A stretch of DNA of 64,000 bases from Carposina sasakii (GCA_014607495.2 CP053170.1:806001-870000); one strand, 5' to 3'; counted from the first letter of the stretch, positions 45,235 to 58,230 are shown. Notes: generated by a model from the sequence alone, not told the origin. Translations and numbers: made by a program.

Positions 45235-48200
45235 TCGATGGCCCCAACGAATAAACGTGCAAACGAAAAACGACAAGTTTTCAGGAAAATATAAAAACGT
45301 TTGAAATCATATAACTTTAATTACATAATAAATAGATAAATATAATGTGTAATCAAATTAAAAGTAAAAAAAATATCTTTCAGCTCATATTATTTATTAT
45401 AAAAAAATATTATCAGTTTTCTCCATATTCAAGAAAAAACGTATTATTTTATTATTATAGTGAATTATATGTGACTTGTTAACGGTATTGTATTACTGCA
45501 TGTTTATTCGTGTCATAAATGAAGCATAAACAAGTGTAGCGAAATGTTGCACGCTTATTCTACGTAAATATTTTTTTTCCTGAGCCGTGCTCTGGCCATC
45601 TACACACTTATTCTTGTATATTTTGTTGCTTTTTAATGTTTGTAAAGATAAAGGCCCGTATATTAGTGTTAACAAGATCGATTCATTATTTATGTAATAC
45701 ATTAGTGCATGTTATAACAATGTAAGTTAGTTAATAATTTTTGTTAAAGGGTCAATAAAAGAAAAGATTGTTAATAAGAATAATTATTATTTATTCAATT
45801 TAGAATGAAGTAGGTCCCTATCAGGTATTACTTACTTGTATTTTACTGTAATACTTTAAAAAAAACGTGAAAAATCTAACAGAAAATAACAAAATAAGTA
45901 GGTAGGTAGGTACTAATCCTCCTCGCCACTATCGTTGGTAACCGAGGTGGGTTCTAATGGCACTAGATTTCTATAAAAACACTGGTAATGGTTTGGTATG
46001 GCTCCTGAGTCGCACAGACTTATTAAATCCCTATATAAAGGAAGAGGTATGGGTAACATTCCAGTGTATGCGAGTTTTAGGTCTTCAGCGTCTTCTATAG
46101 GTTCTCCTCGTCGTCTTCTTGAATTAGTCCTCGTGATAGTTTGCATCTCTTGTAATTCGTCTTCAAAACTGTATCTAAAGTAAATTGTATCAGGATGATT
46201 ATAAGAGAAAACTACTTCTTTTATTTTGCTCCAGTAAATTTTATCGCCATCTGTATCTTTTAACCAATTCTTTCCTTTTATTAACTCTTTAAAATCTATG
46301 AAATCAGCTTGTGTCATTTGTTTTACTTGATACTTGTGCCCGGTAACTTTGGCATTCTCTATCAAGGAATACATTTGATCAGGTGTGTAAATAGTATGCT
46401 TTTTCTTGGAACGCTCAATAGCAGCATGCATAGAATCACCCTCCGATTGGCTATGACCTTTCTCCAAAAACCTATGAGTTATTTTTATGCTAAATTTCTT
46501 TACCGCTAAAGAAAACATGGCGAATACGAAACGATTACGATTTTGCCCTGTACATGAATCAGAATAAAAGGATATATTTTTTATTCCTAATTCAACGTGT
46601 ACCTGGATAAATGACCAAAGACAACTTGCTATTTCTATCGCACCCCTTTTCGCAATCTGACAATGCCAGATGTAGCAATAACCTTTCTTCTCTATGATAT
46701 TATAAATTGTGAAATTGTATACAGGATACTTCCGTTTATAATGAAATATGCCTACTTCACTTTGGGGAATATTCAACACTTTTTCCAGATCAAAACATGC
46801 TACAACACTATCATCTGAACAAAAATTTTCTTTTTCTTGTTCCTTTAATTGCCTTACCAGTTGCTTTTCTTTCAAGTGCTTTTCATAATCAGCTTTTAAT
46901 TGTTCTTTTCTAACATCATCAGAAGTTTGGTAAATTGAACATATTTCACATAAATCTTTTTTAGGTTTGTGGAAGGATAGGTTAAACTTTGTATTAAATA
47001 TTATTTCATATTGGCGTTTAGTTGCTTTGCATGTTTGATTGTACTGGTTGTTTGTGTCTATCCATTCTAAATATAGTCGGTGCATTTTAGAGACATTCAA
47101 AGTTTCACACAGATATTGCTTTTGGCTATCTTTACGAGTATAGTGTGACTCAACTCTTTCAAATAGATTTATGTGGTCGATTATACTTTTCTCAGTCTGT
47201 TCTGACATTCTTCTTGGCCTATTCTTATGAGTTCCTCTGTAGTCTTTTAAATAATTGTCATCTCCCAATTTATCAATAGCTGTGTATACTACTTGCTGTG
47301 TAATGGACAAGGTATTTAAAAACATAATCTTACAAACTTTAATCATGGAATTAGTATAATCGAGTAGTTGATATGTTAATGTTTGTGTACGATTATTTTT
47401 ACGTTCAACTGTAATTTTTTTGACGTTATTTTTCTTTACATGGCGATTTATAAAATCCCACTGTCTTTCATGGTCCCCGATAGCCCAAAAATTCTGAAAA
47501 ATTTTACTTCTCATATTTTGATGTATCTTTTCGTAACATTTTAATTTGCAGTTGCATGGTGGTCCAATAGATTTTTCTACGTTTTGTTTTTTAGTTCTAA
47601 CACTTTCATAACTTTTACCAGAATTTTTAAGAGTTTTATTTTTGTGATCTTTCCATAAACTAGGATCTATTTTTCTCTTTTTCGTAAGCTGTTCAATAGG
47701 AGCTACGAGTCTTTCCTCCGATTCTGTAGTTACAATATCCTGTGATATATTTTGTGTTTCAATACTATGTAAAACATCATCTAGATCGGAAATACTTCTT
47801 AGATCGTAATCCTTATTAATGTATAAAACAGTCGGCGTGGCTATAAAATCTATTTTTTGTTGGGTTGATGGAGTCATTATTATTGAATCAGTAGTCTGTA
47901 AATCATCATTATTATTCATAGATTGCGATGGCGCAGGGTATTCCATCTCAGGTAGTAATGGTTCAATAACATTATGAGAAATATCTAAAATTTCACTTGT
48001 TGGTACATTTGGTGGTGATATATTATTATCGTGTGGCGATACACTTGCTACTATTAATGGGGCCGGCGAAATAAAATCATCAGATTCTGAGTTGACTTCA
48101 TTGAGGTCTGATATGCCATCAATAGGGAAAGAACTTCGCGAAAGATATGTGAAAGTTTCTGAAACAAATTACTCAAATTACTACATTACTATGCTTTCAA

Positions 48201-50142
48201 TAACTATTTACTTATATCTACAAAGAGTATTAATCAACACACCACCCCTTCTTCATACCACACACTGTTCAAGAATTGGGACCACTGGAGGTGTAAGAAA
48301 AGGAAATCCCAATCAAGCTAACTATTCTCCTTCTAAAAAACCTAGCCATTATGTAGGTATAAGTCGTACCTCCTAGTATAAGTTGGTATTAAACTACTTT
48401 TTGTTTTATGGATGAGAAAAGTTTCCTCATTCCGTACCCTGGATAACTTAGGGTCTATGTATGACACCCATGCTTTACGTGCAGCTTACGTGAGTTAACC
48501 GCACGTAAAGCGTGCATGTCATATGCACGGAATACGCATAACTTTATTTGTAGGTTGCATACATTCGTCATTTGACGCGTCTGTGGATAGTAGGCCTTAG
48601 CCTTCTTTTATCAGTGAGTATTAGGTACGTGCTTTAAGGTAAACAATGAACATCGGAAACAAGTAAAACATTATGTACAAAAATTATTTTAAAAAAGTAA
48701 TTTAGTTTTAAAAGCCTCGTCTTCTAATTTCATCTTAATTGCAAATAAATAATACCAACGAAATTGCTAAGAAAATGTCAAAAAAGCGATTTATTAAAAA
48801 AAAATCGATGCTGGTTCTTTACCTTGAAATAGGTACTGTAGGCAATTATTTTTCATTGAAAATCATACTTTGTTAAAATATTTAATTCTTACCTGATGAA
48901 GAAAAACCTGCCTGCTTTTCAATTTCATTTTGTTCTTCAAATACAATACTACTGTCATCTTCATTAATATTCTCTGAAAAAAAAATAGTGTAACATGCTA
49001 CGACCCCATTTTATCGTTTTACAGAGAAGAACTTAAAAAATATATACTCTATACAACATCAGCTGATCTTGTAAAAACAATAATCCTTCTAAAGAGCATA
49101 GTTACATAATAGGTAGGTAGATACAAATTAGTTAAATAATAGGCAACCGCCGCGCGGTGCCTGTGTCAGGTGATTTTCGTTCTTATTACAATGAACTAAA
49201 AAGGTTTGTCTGTCGGAGTAAAACAGATTCCGAGTCGACATAATATGTACCACCTGTTATAGTGTCAAGGGAAGAAATAATAAAAATCCAATTTCCATTA
49301 ATTAAAGTGTATATCCCCTTACTTACACAAGTGGTTAATCAGTATGTAGGTACTTACCTTCGTATCTTCTATAGTTCGCTAATTCTAATATCTTTCTGCA
49401 ACGACTTGAAGCACCTTTGTGTCTATTCATAATTATACTTATCGCTCATTAATGATTTAATATGAATATTAAGAACGATGCGTGTGCCCAGTAAACAAAC
49501 GAAATTATGTAATAACTCCAATAAATTCACATCCGGACTGACCTTCCGGGGTCTAGCGATGTCACGCGCATCTTACATACCCCGCCCCCGCTTCACCCCT
49601 TGTCTATACTAACGAGCGATTGCAATAGACACTATTGGAAAAGTATCCGTTTATTAAACGGTTACTACCAATAACATAAAATTCATGAACGAAGAATATT
49701 AGTGCTTAAACCTTTACAAAATTAGAAAGAACAAGAGAAATTAGTGAAAGATAATGGAATAGATGTAATTATTATATTCAAAGTTTTGCCGTGTGCAATG
49801 AAGCATTACTAATAAAAGTTGCTTCCATTTTTACACGAATAATCGTGTAAGAGTTATTACCCAAAGGAGAGGATAGACACGAGCGGCAGATAGATTTAAC
49901 ACGTTTATTCTGGTGTACTCAAAGAAACAAATAATATGCAATAGGCGCATGTTTTGTTATTCATGTGATATGAAAATATTTTTTTCCGTAAAATAAACGA
50001 ATATTGTGCTATAAAAGCCTTATTTTAAGTCTTAAAATATTCAAAAAAATTATATAGGTGTATCATAGACCATATAAACGAAAAATATGAAAAAAAAAAT
50101 TTTGGGTAAGAGCTCTTGCACGTTTCTTCGTTGGGGCCATCG
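45235..50142 (-). mobile_element. Element E: apparently intact DNA transposon with 4-bp TSD
   Basis: Inverted ends CGATGGCCCCAACGAATAAA and (other end) CGATGGCCCCAACGAAGAAA, the match extending to CGTGCAA. They are flanked by ATAT at 45231-45234 and 50143-50146. The 4.9-kb element encodes one spliced protein on the minus strand. A 4-bp TSD with a DDD-type transposase suggests the Sola superfamily, but the assignment is inference; because ATAT is palindromic the boundary could be 1-4 bp further out. Confidence 0.8.
45913..49430 (-). CDS. Element E transposase-like protein (DUF7869-like), three exons
   Basis: Exons 49430-49358 (MNRHKGASSRCRKILELANY), 48973-48893 (INEDDSSIVFEEQNEIEKQA) and 48158-45913, with GTAAGT/GTAAGA donors, TTTCAG acceptors and phase-1 introns. 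The total is 2,400 nt, an exact 799-residue frame with no break. The N-terminal 200 residues are acidic and disordered. Then come CNCKLKC (zinc-like), VCKIMFLNTLSITQQVVYTA, KPKKDLCEICSIYQTSDD, VVACFDLEKVLNIPQSEVGI, WHCQIAKRGAIEIAS, SFYSDSCTGQNRNRFVFAMF and FLEKGHSQSEGDSMHA. The Asp residues in FDLEKV, YSDSC and SEGDS are candidate metal ligands. The element D protein is a relative. Function as transposase is inferred from the flanking TIR and TSD. Confidence 0.8.
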
Positions 50143-50146
50143 ATAT

Positions 50147-50183
50147 AGTCACTATGGGTGCGCCCACCACCGGGCCCTACACC
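50147..50183. repeat. Half of a hairpin interrupted by the left hAT
   Basis: TCACTATGGGTG (50149-50160) is the exact inverted complement of CACCCATAGTGA (52815-52826). Without the hAT the arms would be about 39 bp apart. Role unknown. Confidence 0.45.
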
Positions 50184-52790
50184 TAGGGTTGCCAACATTT
50201 CATCAGCGAAATATAGTATTTTACAAAATAAGGTGTAAAAAAATATAGTACATCTAAAAAAAATATAGTATTTTATGGGAAAAAACAGAAAAAGAGACAA
50301 ATATCTATTTGTTAATTATTTATTTTTATAAAAACTATATTTTTTAGCACTTCTTGCACTGTGTAACAGTTTTTTGTTTAAAATAAAAGTGTCATATGCT
50401 TTGTCACATTCAATTTTTAAATTAATATAAATGAAAAGCTCATTTTTTATTAATGATATACTACTTCTGTTTCTTTCATCTCGCCACTTCGAATTCATAA
50501 CCGAAAATATCCTTTCTGTGAATGCCGAAGTGGCGGGAATAGAGAGCAGGAATGAAATTACTTTAAATAAATTTCGTAAGTCATTTTCAGTATTTTTAAA
50601 AATATGCTGCCATTTTTGGCCTGTAGTTTTGTCAGTAAAGTCACTACAGTCTTTTACTTTAGCAAAGATTTCATTCAATATCGTTATTTCAGAGTAAAGG
50701 TCGTCCATTTTGATACATAATTTTTCTTGTAAATTTAGAACTTCTAATATTGTCTCACAGTCATTAAATGAAATCTCCTTTTTTAAATTTAATTTTTGGA
50801 TTTTACATAACCAATTGCTTTCGCCAAAATCAAACCATTTATTAAGATAGTCTAAACATTTATCAATAAATAACAAAAAATTCTTTTGAATTGCATAACT
50901 TTCTGTGGGGGATTTTGCTTCTAATGATTGCAACATTTTTTTGGTTTCGTAACCAAAAAAAATATCCTTTTTACGTTGTTCTAGGGCCGATTTTAAAATT
51001 GACATAATATTATACACATCTATGACTGTGATGTTATTGCCTTCAAGTTGTTTAACAGCTTTATGAAAGTTATGTAAAAAATGACTCGCGAAATGCAAAA
51101 AGATTAGAACTTTACTGTTTCCATTACTTTCGTTCATCATCAAAATATTTTGAATATGTGTAGGACATTCCTCACCTAAGCTAAAAAAATAATCACTCAA
51201 AGCCTTCCAATTCAAAAGTATGTTGTCCACGCAAGGAAGCAATGAAAGCCACCTAGTACCAACATGTCGTTTCAGCTCATGCCATTCACCTTCAACAGCA
51301 GCAACAAATTTCTTAAGCTCTTCTCTACGGACTGCAGAAACGGAGAAATGGCTGTAGATTTTTAAAATAATATTTTCAACATCAATGCTTAAAAAATTCA
51401 TTGCATGCTTCACTGTGTTATGAACTATGTGTGCATGACAATTACCCATAACCAAATTAGGAACTACTCGTTCAATATTTTTATAAAGAGAATGGTGAAT
51501 ACCAAAATTCGCATTGGTATTATCCGCACTCAGACCAGACACTCTATCAAAGGAAAGGTTGTGGTGGGATAGTGAATTGTTTATAGCATCAAACATACCG
51601 TTTGCAGATTCATCACAATTTTCGTAAAAGTCTAATAACTTGTTTTGTATCCCATTCTCAATATCAAAATATTGTACAACTAGAGGAAATAATTTAATAT
51701 TTTTTCTGTTACTTGCATCAGTTTGCAAACAAAAATATAAATGAGGAGCATTTAAGTCATTCAGTAAAGTTTGTAATGCATAAGGTCCCAAAACCTCATT
51801 AACCAGTGCTTCCATTTTAGTGCGTCCTAATTTAATGTTAAAAGCGATTTTAGAATCGACATAAATGATTTTGTTTAATTTTACAGTACAGTCCATGCTG
51901 TTATAAGAAAGATTGTGTTTTACAGTATGGTAGGTTAAAGCAAGTTCACTGGCTGAAATCTTGTCATCACAAGTAAGAGAAGCAGAAGTAGATGAAGAGC
52001 CCGTCGAACCAAAAAATCTGTCTAATGTAGAAGTTTTCTTGTAAAATTCAGTTTTGAGTTTGTGGTGCTTTGTTTCACCATGTTGTTTAATCTGCAATGA
52101 ATTATGAGTAAAACATTTTAAGTACCACTTATCATGCAAATCAAATCAGTTGGCAATTTCATTGAATAAAAATAAAACAACAGACAGAAGATGCAAGAAT
52201 TTAACATAACCAAATAGATCTAACCTGGCCAATGCCACTTTTCCCCACAGAAAATGTTATATTACATGGTTTACATTTCGCATTATAAATATTTTGGGGA
52301 TCTTCAGTAATCCAGTCATACTCTCTTTCCCACTCCGGTTTAAATTTTTGGAGTCTTTTTGTTATTTTTCGTTTTTTAATCGGCGTTAGCGGCGCACTAG
52401 AATTTGACGCACTTTCGTTGTCACTACCACTTTCCATACCTGATTTATTTAGGATTTCCACTTTTTAAATGAAATAACAACATCTAATTGAAAACAATTC
52501 TGCCGATAAATAAATAAAGCAGACCAAAATCTCGTTTGACGACGTCAAAATTGACGTCAATTTGACATTGACAAGTTCGTTACGCTAGCGTTCGGATACA
52601 CGTTATCGCCTATCGGGTACCTACTTTAAAGGCGCGTTCTTATTTTTTTTAAATGAAGGATTTGGTTGTTAGATTTGTCGGTGTTGAATATATAGTATTT
52701 TTACGTACTATATATTTTTTCAACAGTATATAGTACGCAGACCCGAAATATAGTACAATACTATATATTATAGTACGGTTGGCAACCCTA
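50184..52790 (-). mobile_element. hAT element, left copy
   Basis: 2,607 bp, TIRs TAGGGTTGCCAAC and GTTGGCAACCCTA, with an exact 8-bp TSD CCTACACC (50176-50183, 52791-52798). TATAGTA-type motifs cluster near both ends. It is nearly identical to the copies at 55517 and 60847. Confidence 0.95.
50316..52437 (-). CDS. hAT transposase, intact copy
   Basis: Exon 1 (52437-52225) starts at MESGSDNESASN; the codon frame further upstream starts with GTG and is not needed. Exon 2 is 52091-50316; the intron has a CAG/GTTAGA donor and a TTGCAG acceptor in phase 0. The splice creates a BED/TTF-type zinc finger: CKPC in exon 1, and HGETKHH in exon 2. The core has CLQTDASNRKNIKLF, GLSADNTNANFG, MGNCHAHIVHNTVKHA and GTRWLSLLP. 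The C-terminal dimerisation region is LLSIPATSAFTERIFSVMNS then KWRDERNR. Total about 662 residues without a break. The upstream region has a perfect TGACGTCA at 52552-52559. It cuts at 8-bp targets. Confidence 0.92.
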
Positions 52791-52900
52791 CCTACACCCT
52801 CCACTGACCCTCGTCACCCATAGTGAATGTTTGAACTTCCGAATTGTAACGCCTAATACAATTTCATTTATACATATAGTCTACATGTATATATAGGTTA

Positions 52901-55330
52901 TTAATGTGGATTAGTGCTTCGGGTGGACACAGCATCAACAAGTTTATTTATGCTTTGGGCAAACAAACCTATAGACTGAGCTATACTCTGTTGCCCTTCC
53001 ACAAATGACCGTGCAACTTCTCGCAACGCTTGACTATAGGCGTCTGCTACAAGTTGCTGCGCCTCTGCATGCCTACATTCTGCTTCTGCACGCCGCTCCT
53101 CGATGGCTACAAATCTATCCGTCAAGCTCGCCATTTGCGAATGGCGCTGTGATGGAGGAGATCTACGTAATAGCCGGCGGCGTGCAGCAGACCCGGCCGC
53201 GCGGGGTGACCGCCGCACACTCTGCGTTATCCTCCCACGTCGTGCTTGTGCTGGAAATCAGATTAATGTCTCAATCAAACTGCTTGATTTCCCATATTCA
53301 AGTCATATAGAAGTCATTATAAAGTCTTACTTGGTGTAGTATTTTCAGGATGTAAAAGAGGTGGTGGTGGTGGTTCTGTCTGAACATTTGTACTCTCAAT
53401 TGTAACCTGAAAATAATGTATAAAGTGTTATAATAAGAATTGAAAATGTCCATAACACTATAAACTCCAAGTACACAGTTACATTAAGTTATCAAAAAAA
53501 CTAGTCATACCGTTTCATCAGCAGAATGTCTTGCTGATGGTGCAGGTACCATGTGAGTTGGATCAAGTTGAGATGAAACTGCATCTATATTATTATTGTC
53601 CTCGTCAAATACCATAATAGAACTCTGAAAGAAATTTAAACACATTATTTCACTTGTGTTGATTTCATATACCAATGAGACAATTAATTTTATTGTAGTT
53701 ATTAAAATGTTCCTAATATTGTGTTTATCTAGATAAGAAAACTTACTTGCACAATGCTATCAGACTGCTGCTGATCATTGTCATTATTTCCTCCAGTATT
53801 TTCATCACGGATAAGATGGGTAAGTTATTATCCTGAAAAAAATATTAAACTATATTCAGTACATTATGTATTTATATAATAATACAAACAAGTACATTAT
53901 ACAAATATAAGTGCATGTGATGAATATTATACATACATGGAATGGATCTATTTCTAAATGACGATCTCCAGTGGCAAAACTTTCGCCTCCCATGAGGGCT
54001 AATATTTTTTGCTCAATTAGAGACATCTCGGGTACCTCATCCAACCCACCACCAGTACGACGTCTAGCAACTGCTATAGCATTAGCTTTCCTCTTAACTA
54101 CACCCTTTTTATCCTTCCAATACTACAATATTATAGGTAATATTATTTAAACACTATATTAATATACATATAAACATGATAATGTTTAGTGTATGGTACC
54201 TACATCATGATTGAGTAATTTAAATACTTGCATACCTTACACCACTGCTGCCACTCCTTAACGCAGCCACTGCCATCACTGTTAAGGGCGTGCGCAATAT
54301 CAGTCCACGCTTCGCGACTTTTATTCCGAGCATTGGCCGTACGCGCATCAGTGTTGGCAACCGTACGATAATTATCGTACATGCACGATAATTTGATACT
54401 AGCGTACGATATACGATTGCGATTCATTATCGTACACAAATGTACGATAATTTTCGAATTGTAATGGATTTCGATAGTTTCGTTCACTCATATATAGATA
54501 AGAAATATATAAATATATATCTCGTTGAATATTACATATTTTGTCAATTTATGTGTTAATGAATAAATTTTATAATCGACTGATCAACTTTGGAGCCATT
54601 TTATTTTTGTAAAACTTTTGAAACACAAATTTTTGCGCCATTTTCTACGCAATGTACCCATGTGAAAATCATAAAATTCTAAAAAGGACATGACGAGCGG
54701 CTGAGCGCAATATAAGTTCGTAATAATATCTATTTTATTAATAATTAACGTTTTTTTTATGTCATTCAAAAGTATACGATAATTTTTCGTCAGGTACGAT
54801 AATTTTCCGCCCCTGGTACGATCAGCGCATCATTCTAGGTTGCCAACACTGACGCGCATGTCCAGTGGCTAGCCACCTTCGTGTATCCATATAATCTACC
54901 AGCTTTTCTAGCTGGGACATTGAAGGCACTGAGTTCCGAGACACTGTAAAATGAAATGTAACAAGAGCAGTTAAGAATGATCGTCCTTAATATAGGATAC
55001 AAAAGATGCAAATATATGTACTTACTGACTTATTTTCAGAAGATCTTATCAAAGTGACCAACCAAAACGACGACGACCGACCGACAAACTGATATTTCAT
55101 GGAATTCATGTCGAACACTTTTAAAAACTTAAGTGGTTGGCTAAGAATTTAAAACTCGGAATTTTGAGTACGTAAGTCCCACTCAAGTGGGACCAAAATT
55201 GGTAGGTACCTGCTAAACTAACAGTATTTTTTTCCGCATTAGAGTTTTGTTTTTGTTCATATTTACAAACATTCCGGACGACTGATGATGACATTTCACA
55301 ATATCTTTCAGAACATTTAGTGCATGGCAT
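52901..55330 (-). pseudogene. Harbinger A Myb/SANT-like accessory gene, copy 1
   Basis: Seven exons with matching phases: 55330-55213 (MPCTKCSERYCEMSSS), 54943-54236 (RNSVPSMSQLEKLVDYMDTR, then REAWTDIAHALNSDGSGCVK; Myb/SANT-like domain, split by a MITE), 54122-53937 (WKDKKGVVKRKANAIAVARR, IEQKILALMGGESFATGDRH), 53832-53747, 53624-53511, about 53407-53333 (proline run) and 53250-52901. The last exon encodes a coiled coil (FVAIEERRAEAECRHAEAQQ, ending STRSTNPH). Removing the MITE and one TSD restores RWLATGHARTANARNKS. Exon 4 seems to lack one base near 53808, shared with copy 2, so that break predates the duplication. It would assist the Harbinger A transposase. Confidence 0.75.
54349..54851. 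mobile_element. hAT-type MITE in the Myb-like gene, copy 1
   Basis: TIRs CAGTGTTGGCAACC and GGTTGCCAACACTG; 8-bp TSD ACGCGCAT (54341-54348, 54852-54859). The interior has many TACGATAAT repeats, including the palindrome GTACGATAATTATCGTAC. It lies in exon 2 of the Myb-like gene. Confidence 0.9.
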
Positions 55331-55516
55331 AGAACTAATCAATATTCAGCCTATGAATTTTCGATTTTCTAGGCTATTCAATTTTAATTCAGTTCAAAAA
55401 GGGCAGATAAATGCTATTAAAGATCATTGTTATTCAAATTTTATAAAATAATTCATAAAAATAGACGAAAAACGGCAATAAAGTTTTCATCGATAAATAT
55501 GTACCTTATGTACGCT

Positions 55517-58120
55517 TAGGGTTGCCAACATTTCATCAGCGAAATATAGTATTTTACAAAATAAGGTGTAAAAAAATATAGTACATCTAAAAAAAATATA
55601 GTATTTTATGGGAAAAAACAGAAAAAGAGACAAATATCTATTTGTTAATTATTTATTTTTATAAAAACTATATTTTTTAGCACTTCTTGCACTGTGTAAC
55701 AGTTTTTTGTTTAAAATAAAAGTGTCATATGCTTTGTCACATTCAATTTTTAAATTAATATAAATGAAAAGCTCATTTTTTATTAATGATATACTACTTC
55801 TGTTTCTTTCATCTCGCCACTTCGAATTCATAACCGAAAATATCCTTTCTGTGAATGCCGAAGTGGCGGGAATAGAGAGCAGGAATGAAATTACTTTAAA
55901 TAAATTTCGTAAGTCATTTTCAGTATTTTTAAAAATATGCTGCCATTTTTGGCCTGTAGTTTTGTCAGTAAAGTCACTACAGTCTTTTACTTTAGCAAAG
56001 ATTTCATTCAATATCGTTATTTCAGAGTAAAGGTCGTCCATTTTGATACATAATTTTTCTTGTAAATTTAGAACTTCTAATATTGTCTCACAGTCATTAA
56101 ATGAAATCTCCTTTTTTAAATTTAATTTTTGGATTTTACATAACCAATTGCTTTCGCCAAAATCAAACCATTTATTAAGATAGTCTAAACATTTATCAAT
56201 AAATAACAAAAAATTCTTTTGAATTGCATAACTTTCTGTGGGGGATTTTGCTTCTAATGATTGCAACATTTTTTGGTTTCGTAACCAAAAAAATATCCTT
56301 TTTACGTTGTTCTAGGGCCGATTTTAAAATTGACATAATATTATACACATCTATGACTGTGATGTTATTGCCTTCAAGTTGTTTAACAGCTTTATGAAAG
56401 TTATGTAAAAAATGACTCGCGAAATGCAAAAAGATTAGAACTTTACTGTTTCCATTACTTTCGTTCATCATCAAAATATTTTGAATATGTGTAGGACATT
56501 CCTCACCTAAGCTAAAAAAATAATCACTCAAAGCCTTCCAATTCAAAAGTATGTTGTCCACGCAAGGAAGCAATGAAAGCCACCTAGTACCAACATGTCG
56601 TTTCAGCTCATGCCATTCACCTTCAACAGCAGCAACAAATTTCTTAAGCTCTTCTCTACGGACTGCAGAAACGGAGAAATGGCTGTAGATTTTTAAAATA
56701 ATATTTTCAACATCAATGCTTAAAAAATTCATTGCATGCTTCACTGTGTTATGAACTATGTGTGCATGACAATTACCCATAACCAAATTAGGAACTACTC
56801 GTTCAATATTTTTATAAAGAGAATGGTGAATACCAAAATTCGCATTGGTATTATCCGCACTCAGACCAGACACTCTATCAAAGGAAAGGTTGTGGTGGGA
56901 TAGTGAATTGTTTATAGCATCAAACATACCGTTTGCAGATTCATCACAATTTTCGTAAAAGTCTAATAACTTGTTTTGTATCCCATTCTCAATATCAAAA
57001 TATTGTACAACTAGAGGAAATAATTTAATATTTTTTCTGTTACTTGCATCAGTTTGCAAACAAAAATATAAATGAGGAGCATTTAAGTCATTCAGTAAAG
57101 TTTGTAATGCATAAGGTCCCAAAACCTCATTAACCAGTGCTTCCATTTTAGTGCGTCCTAATTTAATGTTAAAAGCGATTTTAGAATCGACATAAATGAT
57201 TTTGTTTAATTTTACAGTACAGTCCATGCTGTTATAAGAAAGATTGTGTTTTACAGTATGGTAGGTTAAAGCAAGTTCACTGGCTGAAATCTTGTCATCA
57301 CAAGTAAGAGAAGCAGAAGTAGATGAAGAGCCCGTCGAACCAAAAAATCTGTCTAATGTAGAAGTTTTCTTGTAAAATTCAGTTTTGAGTTTGTGGTGCT
57401 TTGTTTCACCATGTTGTTTAATCTGCAATGAATTATGAGTAAAACATTTTAAGTACCACTTATCATGCAAATCAAATCAGTTGGCAATTTCATTGAATAA
57501 AAATAAAACAACAGACAGAAGATGCAAGAATTTAACATAACCAAATAGATCTAACCTGGCCAATGCCACTTTTCCCCACAGAAAATGTTATATTACATGG
57601 TTTACATTTCGCATTATAAATATTTTGGGATCTTCAGTAATCCAGTCATACTCTCTTTCCCACTCCGGTTTAAATTTTTGGAGTCTTTTTGTTATTTTTC
57701 GTTTTTTAATCGGCGTTAGCGGCGCACTAGAATTTGACGCACTTTCGTTGTCACTACCACTTTCCATACCTGATTTATTTAGGATTTCCACTTTTTAAAT
57801 GAAATAACAACATCTAATTGAAAACAATTCTGCCGATAAATAAATAAAGCAGACCAAAATCTCGTTTGACGACGTCAAAATTGACGTCAATTTGACATTG
57901 ACAAGTTCGTTACGCTAGCGTTCGGATACACGTTATCGCCTATCGGGTACCTACTTTAAAGGCGCGTTCTTATTTTTTTTAAATGAAGGATTTGGTTGTT
58001 AGATTTGTCGGTGTTGAATATATAGTATTTTTACGTACTATATATTTTTTCAACAGTATATAGTACGCAGACCCGAAATATAGTACAATACTATATATTA
58101 TAGTACGGTTGGCAACCCTA
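55517..58120 (-). mobile_element. hAT element, middle (recombinant) copy
   Basis: 2,604 bp. Same TIRs as the other copies, but its flanks do not match each other: TGTACGCT on the left (55509-55516), CCTACACC on the right (58121-58128). It resembles the left copy at every diagnostic difference I could find, so the crossover lay near its left end or the right copy changed later. Confidence 0.93.
55649..57767 (-). pseudogene. hAT transposase, middle copy, two frameshifts
   Basis: Same two-exon gene as 50316-52437 (exon 1 from 57767, exon 2 from 57422). It loses one G near 57628 in exon 1, before the zinc-finger cysteines, and one base each in two homopolymer runs near 56270-56296, around residue 400 of exon 2. 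The first shift alone disables the zinc finger. All breaks are in homopolymers and are absent from the other two copies. Confidence 0.9.
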
Positions 58121-58230
58121 CCTACACCCTCCACTGACCCTCGTCACCCATAGTGAATGTTTGAACTTCCGAATTGTAACGCCTAATACAATTTCATTTA
58201 TACATATAGTCTACATGTATATATAGGTTA

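Noticed and set aside
50431..50697. Plus-strand frame of 88 codons repeated at 55764 and 61094
   Set aside because: Antisense of the hAT dimerisation region, repeated because the hAT is repeated.
53005..53339. Plus-strand frames across the last Myb-like exon (also at 58335)
   Set aside because: Antisense of a GC-rich Ala/Arg/Glu coding exon; no independent evidence.
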